Origin: Legionella nagasakiensis
GTDB taxonomy: Bacteria > Pseudomonadota > Gammaproteobacteria > Legionellales > Legionellaceae
Reading direction: 5' to 3'
DNA: 64,000 nucleotides
NCBI RefSeq assembly: GCF_900639915.1
Contig: NZ_CAAAID010000004.1
Location: 186,001 to 250,000 of the forward strand
The notes under the pieces were generated by a model. The model was given only the letters and a program-made list of their open reading frames with translations, did no database searches and was not told the DNA's origin. Each line of letters begins with the position of its first letter. Position 1 is the first letter of the stretch. The position numbers and the translations under genes were made by a program. Shown here piece after piece: positions 19,398 to 26,113 of this stretch.

Positions 19398-20579
19398 ATG
19401 GATATTGTACTGGCAGACAGAATACAGCAAGTCAAACCATCGCCCACATTGGCGGTCGCTGCTAAAGCGACGCAAATGAAAGCGCAAGGTCTTGACGTCA
19501 TTGGCTTGGGCACAGGCGAACCTGACTTTGATACCCCAGATCATATTAAACAAGCCGCCATTGCCGCTATTGAGTCTGGCTTTACCAAATACACAGCCGT
19601 AGATGGCATTGCGGATTTAAAACAAGCCATAAAAAATAAATTTAAAAATGACAACGGCCTGGATTATCAGTTGAATCAGATTCTTGTTTCTACTGGAGGC
19701 AAACAAAGCATCTATAATCTATGCCAAGCGTTTCTTAACGACGAAGATGAAGTTTTAATTCCAGCACCTTACTGGGTCTCTTATCCAGACATGGTATTGC
19801 TGGCAGGTGCTAAACCTGTGATCATTTCCGCCCCCTCCTCACAACGCTACAAAATTACAGCCGAGCAATTAGCCGCAGCCATCACGCCTAAAACCAAATT
19901 ATTCTTCATCAACAGTCCTTCCAACCCCTCCGGAATAGCCTATTCCTATGCTGAATTACAAGCCTTGGGCGAAGTGCTTAAACAACATCCGCAAGTATTA
20001 ATCGCCACCGATGACATGTATGAACATATTCTCTGGTCACAACCTTTTGTTAATATTTTAGACGCTTGTCCCGACTTATACGAGCGCACCATTGTGCTCA
20101 ATGGGGTCTCAAAAGCTTATGCAATGACTGGCTGGCGGATTGGTTATGCTGGTGGCCCGGCAAAATTGATTAATGCAATGAAAACCGTGCAATCACAATC
20201 CACATCCAATCCCTGCTCCATCGCACAAAAAGCGGCTGTTGCGGCCTTAACAGGCGGGCATGAAACCGTGAAGCAAATGGTTAAAGCCTTCCACGAACGC
20301 CATGATTATGTCGTACAACGACTCAACAGCATGTCAGGTATTGAAGTCATTCCAGCAGATGGTACTTTTTATATTTTCCCCAACGTACAGGAGATTATTG
20401 AACGCCGCGGCTTTGTCAACGACATTGAGTTTGCCGACAAATTATTACAAGACGTCGGGGTGGCACTCGTCCCAGGCTCTGCCTTCGGCAGCGAAGGATG
20501 TATCCGAATTTCTTTTGCCACCAGCATGGACATTCTGCGCGATGCCATGGATCGTCTGCAAAGATTTTCAGAAAACTAG
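19398..20579 (+). CDS. Aspartate aminotransferase (class I, PLP)
   Basis: The enzyme interconverts aspartate/2-oxoglutarate and oxaloacetate/glutamate. The 393 residues have the fold-type I marks: [12 protein letters not shown] near residue 37, the NSPSNPSG motif near 173, and the PLP-binding lysine (about 239) in [19 protein letters not shown]. They also have the C-terminal arginine in RISFATS. The short-loop form matches the Ib subgroup (Thermus/Rickettsia type), which may also accept prephenate. Confidence 0.92.
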   Translation: MDIVLADRIQQVKPSPTLAVAAKATQMKAQGLDVIGLGTGEPDFDTPDHIKQAAIAAIESGFTKYTAVDGIADLKQAIKNKFKNDNGLDYQLNQILVSTGGKQSIYNLCQAFLNDEDEVLIPAPYWVSYPDMVLLAGAKPVIISAPSSQRYKITAEQLAAAITPKTKLFFINSPSNPSGIAYSYAELQALGEVLKQHPQVLIATDDMYEHILWSQPFVNILDACPDLYERTIVLNGVSKAYAMTGWRIGYAGGPAKLINAMKTVQSQSTSNPCSIAQKAAVAALTGGHETVKQMVKAFHERHDYVVQRLNSMSGIEVIPADGTFYIFPNVQEIIERRGFVNDIEFADKLLQDVGVALVPGSAFGSEGCIRISFATSMDILRDAMDRLQRFSEN

Positions 20580-20610
20580 ATTAATTTCACCTTAGTCTAT
20601 TGACCCATGA

Positions 20611-20633
20611 GCGGAATCGATCTAAGATTCCGC
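20611..20633 (+). terminator. Hairpin after the aminotransferase gene
   Basis: A perfect 8-bp stem GCGGAATC / GATTCCGC with a 7-base loop ends six bases before tRNA-Asn. No T-run follows. It could terminate the upstream transcript or be a processing signal for the tRNA. Confidence 0.4.
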
Positions 20634-20638
20634 CTCAT

Positions 20639-20714
20639 TCCCCGGTAGCTCAGTCGGTAGAGCGGATGACTGTTAATCATTAGGTCGGCGGTTCGAGCCC
20701 GTCCCGGGGAGCCA
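20639..20714 (+). tRNA. tRNA-Asn (anticodon GTT)
   Basis: A 76-base tRNA with a complete cloverleaf: acceptor TCCCCGG / CCGGGGA, D arm GCTC...GAGC, anticodon loop CTGTTAA, T arm GGCGG-TTCGAGC-CCGTC and an encoded GCCA end. The sequence after the CCA belongs to the conjugative element, so the 3' half of this tRNA is the likely attachment site. Confidence 0.97.
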
Positions 20715-20761
20715 TATATAGCAACGCTTCTAGCTCAAAAACCCAAATCAAAAGTTTATTC

Positions 20762-20785
20762 TTGGTACCGGTTTTGGTACCGATT
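20762..20785. repeat. Two 12-bp direct repeats near the tRNA end, possible recombinase arm sites
   Basis: TTGGTACCGGTT is followed at once by TTGGTACCGATT; each contains the palindrome GGTACC. They lie 48-71 bases after the tRNA, where arm-type or core-flanking recombinase sites are expected in integrated elements. The role is inferred from position only. Confidence 0.35.
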
Positions 20786-20856
20786 CGAAAATGTAATCGA
20801 TTGTTATTCTTTTTAATCGCTTGATGATTTCTAAGTTTTTCATGCATTGTTTTTTT

Positions 20857-20882
20857 AAAAAAAAAGCCCCACATGGGGGCTT
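20857..20882 (-). terminator. Rho-independent terminator of ardA
   Basis: Read on the minus strand: AAGCCCCC, a 4-base loop, GGGGCTT and then a run of nine T residues. It overlaps the ardA stop codon and would shield tRNA-Asn from element transcription. Confidence 0.85.
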
Positions 20883-21387
20883 AATACCTTGAAAACACAT
20901 GCGTCTCGCCATTAACATCTACCGAACAATAGTCATTGATAAACAGATCACGGGCAAAAGCCTCACAATCAAAGTAATATCTCAAATTATCCGGTATCTG
21001 GTGCGCATAACATTCATCAAATAATTGCCAGGCAAAATCAACCTCTGAATCGAAGCAACCTTGATAACAGTTATCCATCACTGATTCAGCTTCTGATACC
21101 TCGTAATCAGATAGCAGTGCTTCACCAATGCGGCCATATTGCTGGATAAAACTTGCATACTCAGCAATGGTCTGTATCGCGGTAAATTCATCGATATGAA
21201 TATCACCAAAACCTTCATAATCATGCAGCGCAAATTCCTCTGCGCCAGCTATGGGGCTATTTTCCAGCATCTCGTAGATTTCCGCCATAATATCGCTTTC
21301 TGATTGTGTGGCGTCAATCCACTCGCCATACAAGATGGCGTTATTATAAGATGCAAGGCATGCAACATAGATTTGAGGGGTATCCAT
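20881..21387 (-). CDS. ardA: Antirestriction protein ArdA
   Basis: ArdA mimics B-form DNA and blocks type I restriction enzymes during entry of conjugative DNA. The 168 residues are rich in Asp/Glu and match the family: a start of IYVACLASYNNAILYGEWID, the central EFALHDYEGFG and a conserved acidic C-terminal half. The start has an AAGGAG motif upstream. It is the outermost gene of the element beside the tRNA, downstream of ssb on the same strand, as expected for an early-entry anti-defence gene. Confidence 0.95.
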   Translation of the reverse strand: MDTPQIYVACLASYNNAILYGEWIDATQSESDIMAEIYEMLENSPIAGAEEFALHDYEGFGDIHIDEFTAIQTIAEYASFIQQYGRIGEALLSDYEVSEAESVMDNCYQGCFDSEVDFAWQLFDECYAHQIPDNLRYYFDCEAFARDLFINDYCSVDVNGETHVFSRY

Positions 21388-21422
21388 TGGACTTTCTCCT
21401 TATTCATTTAAAGAGCAAGCCC

Positions 21423-21442
21423 CATGGGAGCATGCTCCCATG
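21423..21442. promoter_or_regulatory. Perfect 20-bp palindrome between ssb and ardA
   Basis: CATGGGAGCATGCTCCCATG is its own reverse complement and is flanked by CCC/GGG that extend the stem. It could be a regulator's operator, a transcription attenuator before ardA, or part of a single-stranded entry promoter (hairpin) of the kind used by early ard/ssb genes. No T-run follows. Confidence 0.5.
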
Positions 21443-21454
21443 TTGGGTGATTGA

Positions 21455-21880
21455 TTAAAACGGTATCTCTTCTGTCGTTTCGTTCAACATTTCTCGCATT
21501 TGAGCCATGTGGCTTTCGGCGGTGTTGTTGACAGCCTGGTCATTACTGGTCTTATTTTGACCAAGTAACTGAACGTTACTAACCACAATACTGATAGCAG
21601 AACGGGTATTTCCGTCTTTATCAGTCCATGTATTAGAACGCAGTTTGCCTTCAATGAAGACTTGGCTGCCTTTATGTAAAAATTCAGCGACTTTGGTATA
21701 TTTGCCAAAGAAAACCAATTGATGCCATTCCACCCGTGTTTTCCATTCATCGTTTTGTTTAAACGATTCATTGGTGGCCAGAGTGGCGGCGACAAAAGGT
21801 TGACCGTCTTTGCCGGTGATACTTTTTGGATCAGCACCCAAATTGCCAATCAGTTGGATGCGGTTCAATGATGCAGTCAT
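21455..21880 (-). CDS. ssb: Single-stranded DNA-binding protein (element-encoded)
   Basis: SSB coats single-stranded DNA during transfer and replication. The 141-residue protein has an OB fold over about the first 105 residues (LNRIQLIGNLGADP start, WHQLVFFGK, FIEGKLRSNTW) and the acidic tip EEIPF that recruits partner proteins. It is shorter in the linker than chromosomal SSB. It sits with ardA and the recombinases, which is typical of conjugative elements. Confidence 0.95.
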   Translation of the reverse strand: MTASLNRIQLIGNLGADPKSITGKDGQPFVAATLATNESFKQNDEWKTRVEWHQLVFFGKYTKVAEFLHKGSQVFIEGKLRSNTWTDKDGNTRSAISIVVSNVQLLGQNKTSNDQAVNNTAESHMAQMREMLNETTEEIPF

Positions 21881-21977
21881 AATATTCTCCTGTTAGGGTT
21901 AAAAATCTCATAACAGAAAAACAGCCGCATAGAGCAGACACTTTTCTGTTATGCGGATAATGATTTGCTTCAAGGGA

Positions 21978-22172
21978 TTAACAAGCGATCTTTCTACCTG
22001 AGAAAGTTTTTACAAAGGAAATGAGCGATTCCAGTTTATTCAAACTCAGTTCTGCCTGGTGGATGTCATCCGCAGATATTTGCAGGCGAACGCTTTGAAG
22101 ATCATTCACACAGCAATTGAGTTCAAACAACAAATGCTCAACTTCCAATTGCACCGCTTCTGTTATTTGCAT
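21978..22172 (-). CDS. Small helical protein of unknown function
   Basis: A 64-residue product starting MQITEAVQLEVEHLL, chosen because TAAGGAG sits six bases ahead of the ATG at 22172; an upstream ATG at 22208 lacks a site. It is predicted to be two or three helices, with paired Cys in NCCV and a basic FSGRKIAC end. I do not recognise a family. It is in line with ssb and ardA and probably co-expressed. Confidence 0.6.
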   Translation of the reverse strand: MQITEAVQLEVEHLLFELNCCVNDLQSVRLQISADDIHQAELSLNKLESLISFVKTFSGRKIAC

Positions 22173-22202
22173 GATATGCTCCTTATAAATAAAGAGGATT
22201 AG

Positions 22203-22232
22203 CCCCATCAGGGATAAGTAATCCCCTGTGGG
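22203..22232. promoter_or_regulatory. Hairpin in the leader of the small element gene
   Basis: CCCATCAGGGAT pairs with ATCCCCTGTGGG around a 5-base loop, with a small bulge. It lies 31 bases upstream of the small gene's start, on the transcript of ssb/ardA if that begins further up. Its role is unknown. Confidence 0.4.
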
Positions 22233-22242
22233 TTATGCAAAA

Positions 22243-22271
22243 CAAAGATCACCGACGTGTCGGTTGATTTG
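22243..22271. promoter_or_regulatory. Extended hairpin with ACCGAC/GTCGGT core
   Basis: ACCGACGTGTCGGT (22251-22264) is a near-perfect palindrome whose stem extends outward (CAAA-ATCA / TGATTTG). It belongs to a cluster of hairpins just before direct-repeat copy A and may be part of the same structured element. Confidence 0.4.
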
Positions 22272-22309
22272 CCTGATTATTAAAGATGATATGCCTAGCG
22301 CATTCCGTA

Positions 22310-22437
22310 GGCTTAAAGCCGTAAGACGAATCCATGAAGTGTTTCCCGACTAAACGTTCCACCATCAAATTAGGGAAAAAATGGTGTATCACAAGACCTC
22401 GCGGTTTCGTCAGGATTTCACTGACTCCTCAGTTGTG
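22310..22437 (+). ncRNA. Structured direct repeat, copy A (candidate STAXI-like element)
   Basis: This copy begins with the hairpin GGCTTAAAGCC, then ATCCATGAAG-GTTTCCCGACT, a stem TTTCCC (22342) / GGGAAA (22373), and ends with a block TTTCG..GGATTT..CAC..CTC..TCAGTTGTG. The same order recurs in copy B (24519-24649), 2.2 kb away in the same orientation. The two differ by small indels that break any shared reading frame, so conservation is at the DNA or RNA level. The neighbours (ssb, antirestriction, Xer-like integrase) match the setting for which the STAXI RNA motif was named. The transcribed strand is not certain. Confidence 0.5.
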
Positions 22438-22535
22438 TTTCTTTGATTTTATCAAGTTAAATGCTTGAAACAATGGTTTTGGTATAGGTGTAATTAAATG
22501 ATATTGATATATAGCAAAAGAACTTTTCATGACTG

Positions 22536-23435
22536 CTATCCACAATAAATTCGAGTTATGACCCTACGAGAATGACCCATTTCCCGGGAAAGTATCTCTC
22601 GAACCTTACGGTCAACTTTTTTCTCCGCTGGCGACATTTCTTTATATGCCTTACCACCTTCCAAAGGACAACGCATACCCTTGCCTTGAGGATCATACAT
22701 TTTGGACAGTTCAAAATATCGTCTTTGAGCATAAGCATGGCGAAGTCCGTGGCATTTCTTTATACCCAGACGTTCAGTTTCGGTCTGGTAACATCTGAGA
22801 TGTTGCTTGTAAGTTCTAGAATCAGGAATTAGTGAATAGCCTTGCTTTACTTGTAGTGACGCCTTTTGTAGCCACTGGCGCTGCTCTTGATTGGTAATTT
22901 CCAGTGTTCGGCCAATACCGCCTTTCGTCCAGCTAGGTTTAATTTTAAGGCAGTTACCATGCCATGCTTTACTGATGATGATTTTCATCGATTCTTCACG
23001 GCGAAGTCCGAATAATGCTTGTGCTTCAAGGGATAAGCGGAGCATCGGATCAGTACATTTTGAGGTATCAAGGTTATAAATGGCTTTGTTGTGGGTGGGG
23101 GTATAATTTCTTCGTGTTATTGCGTAATCATCATTAGCAGGTTTTACCAGCGTTGGTTTATCTAACAAAATCGCCAGTTTTCTCAGTTTGGACATGTAAT
23201 TTTTGATTGTAGCGGGCTTCTTGTCCTGTTTTTTCCAATGTTCAACCAATACATACACATGCTTAGGTTTTAATCCTTTGATATGGCCAATTTTGTATCC
23301 AAGCTCGTGTAGATCCTTAACGCAACGGTTGAGCATGTGGCGCATGTCGGCAAGGCTTGCGTGGGAGTAACCTTTGATCTGTTTCAATCCTTCATTGATA
23401 GAAAATTGTGCGCTGCGTAGCTTTGATTTACTCAT
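22536..23435 (-). CDS. Tyrosine recombinase/integrase (Integrase_1 type), catalytically complete
   Basis: A DNA-breaking and rejoining enzyme, probably for element integration/excision or for recombination at the flanking repeats. The 299 residues have an N-terminal SAM-like core-binding domain and a catalytic domain with the full set: first Arg in FGLRREESMKI, a candidate Lys in WTKGGIG, HxxR in CHGLRHAYA, the late His in EMGHSRR and the nucleophilic Tyr in ITRIYCG. A long insertion before MGHSRR is typical of the Integrase_1 branch. The ATG at 23435 (MSKSKLRSAQ) overlaps the end of the upstream recombinase gene by eight bases, so translation is coupled. Confidence 0.82.
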   Translation of the reverse strand: MSKSKLRSAQFSINEGLKQIKGYSHASLADMRHMLNRCVKDLHELGYKIGHIKGLKPKHVYVLVEHWKKQDKKPATIKNYMSKLRKLAILLDKPTLVKPANDDYAITRRNYTPTHNKAIYNLDTSKCTDPMLRLSLEAQALFGLRREESMKIIISKAWHGNCLKIKPSWTKGGIGRTLEITNQEQRQWLQKASLQVKQGYSLIPDSRTYKQHLRCYQTETERLGIKKCHGLRHAYAQRRYFELSKMYDPQGKGMRCPLEGGKAYKEMSPAEKKVDRKVREILSREMGHSRRVITRIYCG

Positions 23436-24234
23436 TGAGATATAACCATAACGTGTTGCGTGATTTAATGCCCATCTCATCCCGTATCACCCAGCAGGTT
23501 TGATAATTGCCTAATAAGGGACACAGTGCTTGATACAAATATCTGGCATAGAGATAGCGCCATGATTTATTGGTCGGTAGATGGTGGGTAGTTAATTCGT
23601 TGCGCCACGCCGTTCTGATACTATCGTAGTTGTTTATTTCTCTCATGCTTTTATTATTCGTCAGCTGGCATAACTCAACCACAATCGCCTTTTGTACAGT
23701 ATTTCTAATCGGAATCATGCGATCCTCTGAATTAAAAGCGATTTCTCGAGTGATCCAAAGACTTTCCTCTTTGATATGAATATCTGGCAGTAAATGAATG
23801 GCTTCGGAAAAATTCAATCCAAATTGCGTTTGCAACGCCATGATCAGTCGAGGTATAGGCAAATGCATGTGTTCCCAGATATCAGGCTGGATATCGATTT
23901 GTCTTTTGTGAGTTTTCGCGCGCGCGAGTTGTAAGCTTTGGTTATCAATTTCAGCAATCGGGCAGCCAATATTTGCAAGATATTTTCTAATGGTGGTCAT
24001 ATACCGCATGATGGTTGCTGGATTAATGCGGCGTTTTTGCCAGTGCTGAACCAGTTGTTCAATGTGGTACTTTTCCAATGCCTTCCAAGACACTGGGACA
24101 TGGCCAATCACAAAAAGATCATCAATCATTTTGTGGATGACAAAAGCACGATGTTGTTTATCCTTGAAGCTGCCCCGATGATCCATTTTTAAATATCGGT
24201 TGGCGGTCTGTCTTAAAGAATATTTTCTCATCAT
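23428..24234 (-). CDS. Tyrosine-recombinase-like protein lacking catalytic residues
   Basis: The 268 residues follow the same plan as the gene after it (SAM-like domain with NPATIMRYMTTIRKYLANIG, then a catalytic-like domain). Key positions are changed: FGLNFSEA has Asn where the partner has the first catalytic Arg, the HxxR position reads WRYLYAR, and the end keeps a Tyr (LWLYLNE) without the usual GH. It is therefore likely an inactive partner that binds DNA or forms a heteromer with the active recombinase. It is first in the two-gene operon. Confidence 0.7.
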   Translation of the reverse strand: MMRKYSLRQTANRYLKMDHRGSFKDKQHRAFVIHKMIDDLFVIGHVPVSWKALEKYHIEQLVQHWQKRRINPATIMRYMTTIRKYLANIGCPIAEIDNQSLQLARAKTHKRQIDIQPDIWEHMHLPIPRLIMALQTQFGLNFSEAIHLLPDIHIKEESLWITREIAFNSEDRMIPIRNTVQKAIVVELCQLTNNKSMREINNYDSIRTAWRNELTTHHLPTNKSWRYLYARYLYQALCPLLGNYQTCWVIRDEMGIKSRNTLWLYLNE

Positions 24235-24256
24235 CCGATCCGAATTATTGTTTTCT

Positions 24257-24359
24257 CATCAGCCGGTATTTGCCCTGTCTTTGGTTTAGTGTTGGTCGAG
24301 CGGCTCACTCAAAGGCGATACCTGGCTGATGCCATAAAAGCTCGATACAGGGGGCAAAT
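24257..24359 (+). ncRNA. Candidate pseudoknot-forming element upstream of copy B
   Basis: Three pairings interlock: CATCAGCCGGTAT (24257-24269) with ATACCTGGCTGATG (24318-24331); ATTTGCCCTGT (24268-24278) with ACAGGGGGCAAAT (24347-24359); and GTCGAGC (24295-24301) with GCTCGAT (24340-24346). The order a-b-c-a'-c'-b' is an H-type pseudoknot. The same pairs exist in the minus-strand transcript, where it would be the leader of the recombinase genes. Confidence 0.45.
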
Positions 24360-24518
24360 CAATCGATCAATGGCTAACGATTCATTTGATTACAACGTTT
24401 TTTCCTGGTTTTATCCTCCTTAGGTTTATTGATTAATGAATACGACAAAGCAACAGCCTTGTCACAAGTCCGTGGTCAAAATGAAAGGTGTTGACTGCAA
24501 ATGCTCAAACGCATTTGT

Positions 24519-24649
24519 TCTACCGGTTGGTAGAAGATCCATGAAGGGTTTCCCGACTTAACGTCCAGCCACAAGGTTAGGGAATGAAGTGGCATTGCAT
24601 AAGACGTCAGATAACGTTTCGCCGGATTTGCACCAGCTCATCAGTTATG
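24519..24649 (+). ncRNA. Structured direct repeat, copy B (candidate STAXI-like element)
   Basis: It starts with the perfect hairpin TCTACC-GGTT-GGTAGA, preceded by another perfect one, CAAATGC...GCATTTG (24498-24517). It continues with ATCCATGAAG-GTTTCCCGACT, the stem TTTCCC (24549) / GGGAA (24580), and the TTTCG..GGATTT..CAC..CTCATCAGTTATG block. Copy A has a different sequence but also a hairpin at the first position, which suggests the stem rather than its sequence is kept. A and B bracket the two recombinase genes. Confidence 0.5.
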
Positions 24650-24783
24650 CTCAATTTAAAATTACCAAAGCGGTGCTTGCTACGCAAGGGTTTAAGGGCA
24701 ATATTTTGTCCTATCGCATGAGGCGCGCCAGGACAAATGCGTTTAATGGGTTGATTTTACTGCGTAAAATCATGGGTGGTGTT

Positions 24784-24816
24784 CTGCGTCACTGCACATG
24801 ATTTGCAGTGACGCAG
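24784..24816. terminator. Perfect 13-bp hairpin downstream of copy B
   Basis: CTGCGTCACTGCA and TGCAGTGACGCAG flank a 7-base loop. No T-run follows on either side. It could end the copy B element, act as a rho-dependent or bidirectional block, or be a protein-binding site. Confidence 0.45.
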
Positions 24817-24923
24817 CTTGATAAATGTTATATTATGCGCACCCAGAAACTGTAATTTTGATTTAAAGCAATACTCACAAAACGAACAGTAAAATTTAAA
24901 TTTAACAAATCAGACTCAACTTT

Positions 24924-25859
24924 ATGACTAAATACATTAATCAAGAATCAGAAAATCAATTATCTATAGAAAACATTGAGCAGAATCTATTGTACTTGCA
25001 AAATTCTTTCCCTAAAGAGGCTGTTTCAGCTGCTATTAATCAAAAAGTATCTATCACCCCCAAATTATTAGCTTGTTTAAATCACGCTATAGAAAACAGA
25101 GCGGATTTAGAGGATGACTATATTGGGCATTTATTTGCTGTTTTTTTGCTGTCACAATTTCAGGAGGAAAGTGCTTTCCCCTTAATAATAAAGCTTGCAC
25201 GATTACCTGAAAATGAAGTTGATACATTAATTGGCGACTGCATAACAGAAGACTTACATCGATTTATTGCCGCAACCTATGATGGTGATTTAATTTCGAT
25301 TAAAAATCTTATTGAAGATATAGAAGTAAATGAGTGGTCTCGTAAAGCTGGATTAAGAGCTTTAGTAGTGCTTGTAAAGGCCGGAAGAATAGAAAGTAAC
25401 GCAGTTGAAGAATATTTATCGAGTCTTTTCGATCATCCTTCATTTATTGATGATGATGAACAAATCACCCACTTGGTAACAGTTTGTTGCGATTTTGCAC
25501 CTAAGCGTTTTTATGATGAGATACAAAAAGCATTTGAAGAACAAAAAGTTGATGAATTTGTTATCAATATGGCTGATTTCAAACTATGTTTGTCTCGACC
25601 AAGCCCGAAATATATCGATGATCATTACACATTAATTGAAGACACCATTGCTGAGATGGAGTTCTGGCCTTGTTTTAAAAATTCAAACAAACGCAAGTCG
25701 TCAGGCAGCCTTTTTAGCCCAGAGTGGTTTGAAGAAGATAGCCATGCATCCATGGTTTCAACTCAAGTTGTTCGTGGCGCACCCAAAATAGGAAGAAATG
25801 AGCCTTGCCCTTGCAATAGTGGAAAAAAATATAAAAAATGCTGTTTGTTGCTGCATTGA
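24924..25859 (+). CDS. DUF1186 / SEC-C zinc-binding protein
   Basis: The first ~240 residues match the DUF1186 helical-repeat domain ([40 protein letters not shown]). The C-terminus is a SEC-C metal-binding motif, [19 protein letters not shown], as in SecA. The function is unknown. Proteins of this type often sit in accessory regions, and a role as element cargo (toxin or regulator) is possible but unsupported. It is on the plus strand, opposite to the transfer operon, upstream of a small zinc-ribbon-like gene. Confidence 0.82.
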   Translation: MTKYINQESENQLSIENIEQNLLYLQNSFPKEAVSAAINQKVSITPKLLACLNHAIENRADLEDDYIGHLFAVFLLSQFQEESAFPLIIKLARLPENEVDTLIGDCITEDLHRFIAATYDGDLISIKNLIEDIEVNEWSRKAGLRALVVLVKAGRIESNAVEEYLSSLFDHPSFIDDDEQITHLVTVCCDFAPKRFYDEIQKAFEEQKVDEFVINMADFKLCLSRPSPKYIDDHYTLIEDTIAEMEFWPCFKNSNKRKSSGSLFSPEWFEEDSHASMVSTQVVRGAPKIGRNEPCPCNSGKKYKKCCLLLH

Positions 25860-25873
25860 CAAGAGAACAATTA

Positions 25874-26083
25874 ATGATTGGTTCCAAAGAAGCTTTACTC
25901 ATGTGGGAAAAAATTCCTAACCATGCACGCATGAAGCTACTCAATAATGTATATTGTAGTCGTTGTCAAAAAGTTACCAGTGCTGCTCAAGCCTATGTGG
26001 TGCTGAATGGGGGGGATTTACTTATTAAAGGAAATTGTATTCGATGTGCTGCGGATGTTACTCGTTATGTTGAGTTTGATTAG
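25874..26083 (+). CDS. Small CxxC zinc-ribbon-like protein
   Basis: A 69-residue product with two Cys pairs, CSRC (about 29-32) and CIRC (about 56-59), spaced as in a zinc ribbon, with a hydrophobic strand between them. The start at MIGSKEALLMWEKIP is preferred because the longer frame overlaps the previous gene out of frame. It starts 15 bases after the DUF1186/SEC-C gene, so the two probably form a cargo operon. No family is recognised. Confidence 0.6.
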   Translation: MIGSKEALLMWEKIPNHARMKLLNNVYCSRCQKVTSAAQAYVVLNGGDLLIKGNCIRCAADVTRYVEFD

Positions 26084-26113
26084 TGCCGGTAATGATACTG
26101 AATCTATCCTCTC

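Noticed and set aside
20680-20874. Minus-strand frame ending in APRDGLEPPT through the tRNA
   Set aside because: It is the antisense of tRNA-Asn, a well-known false gene pattern, with no other support.
24589-24801. Plus-strand 70-codon frame with GTG start overlapping repeat copy B
   Set aside because: The corresponding part of copy A is conserved in DNA but not in frame and stops early, so the conservation is not coding.
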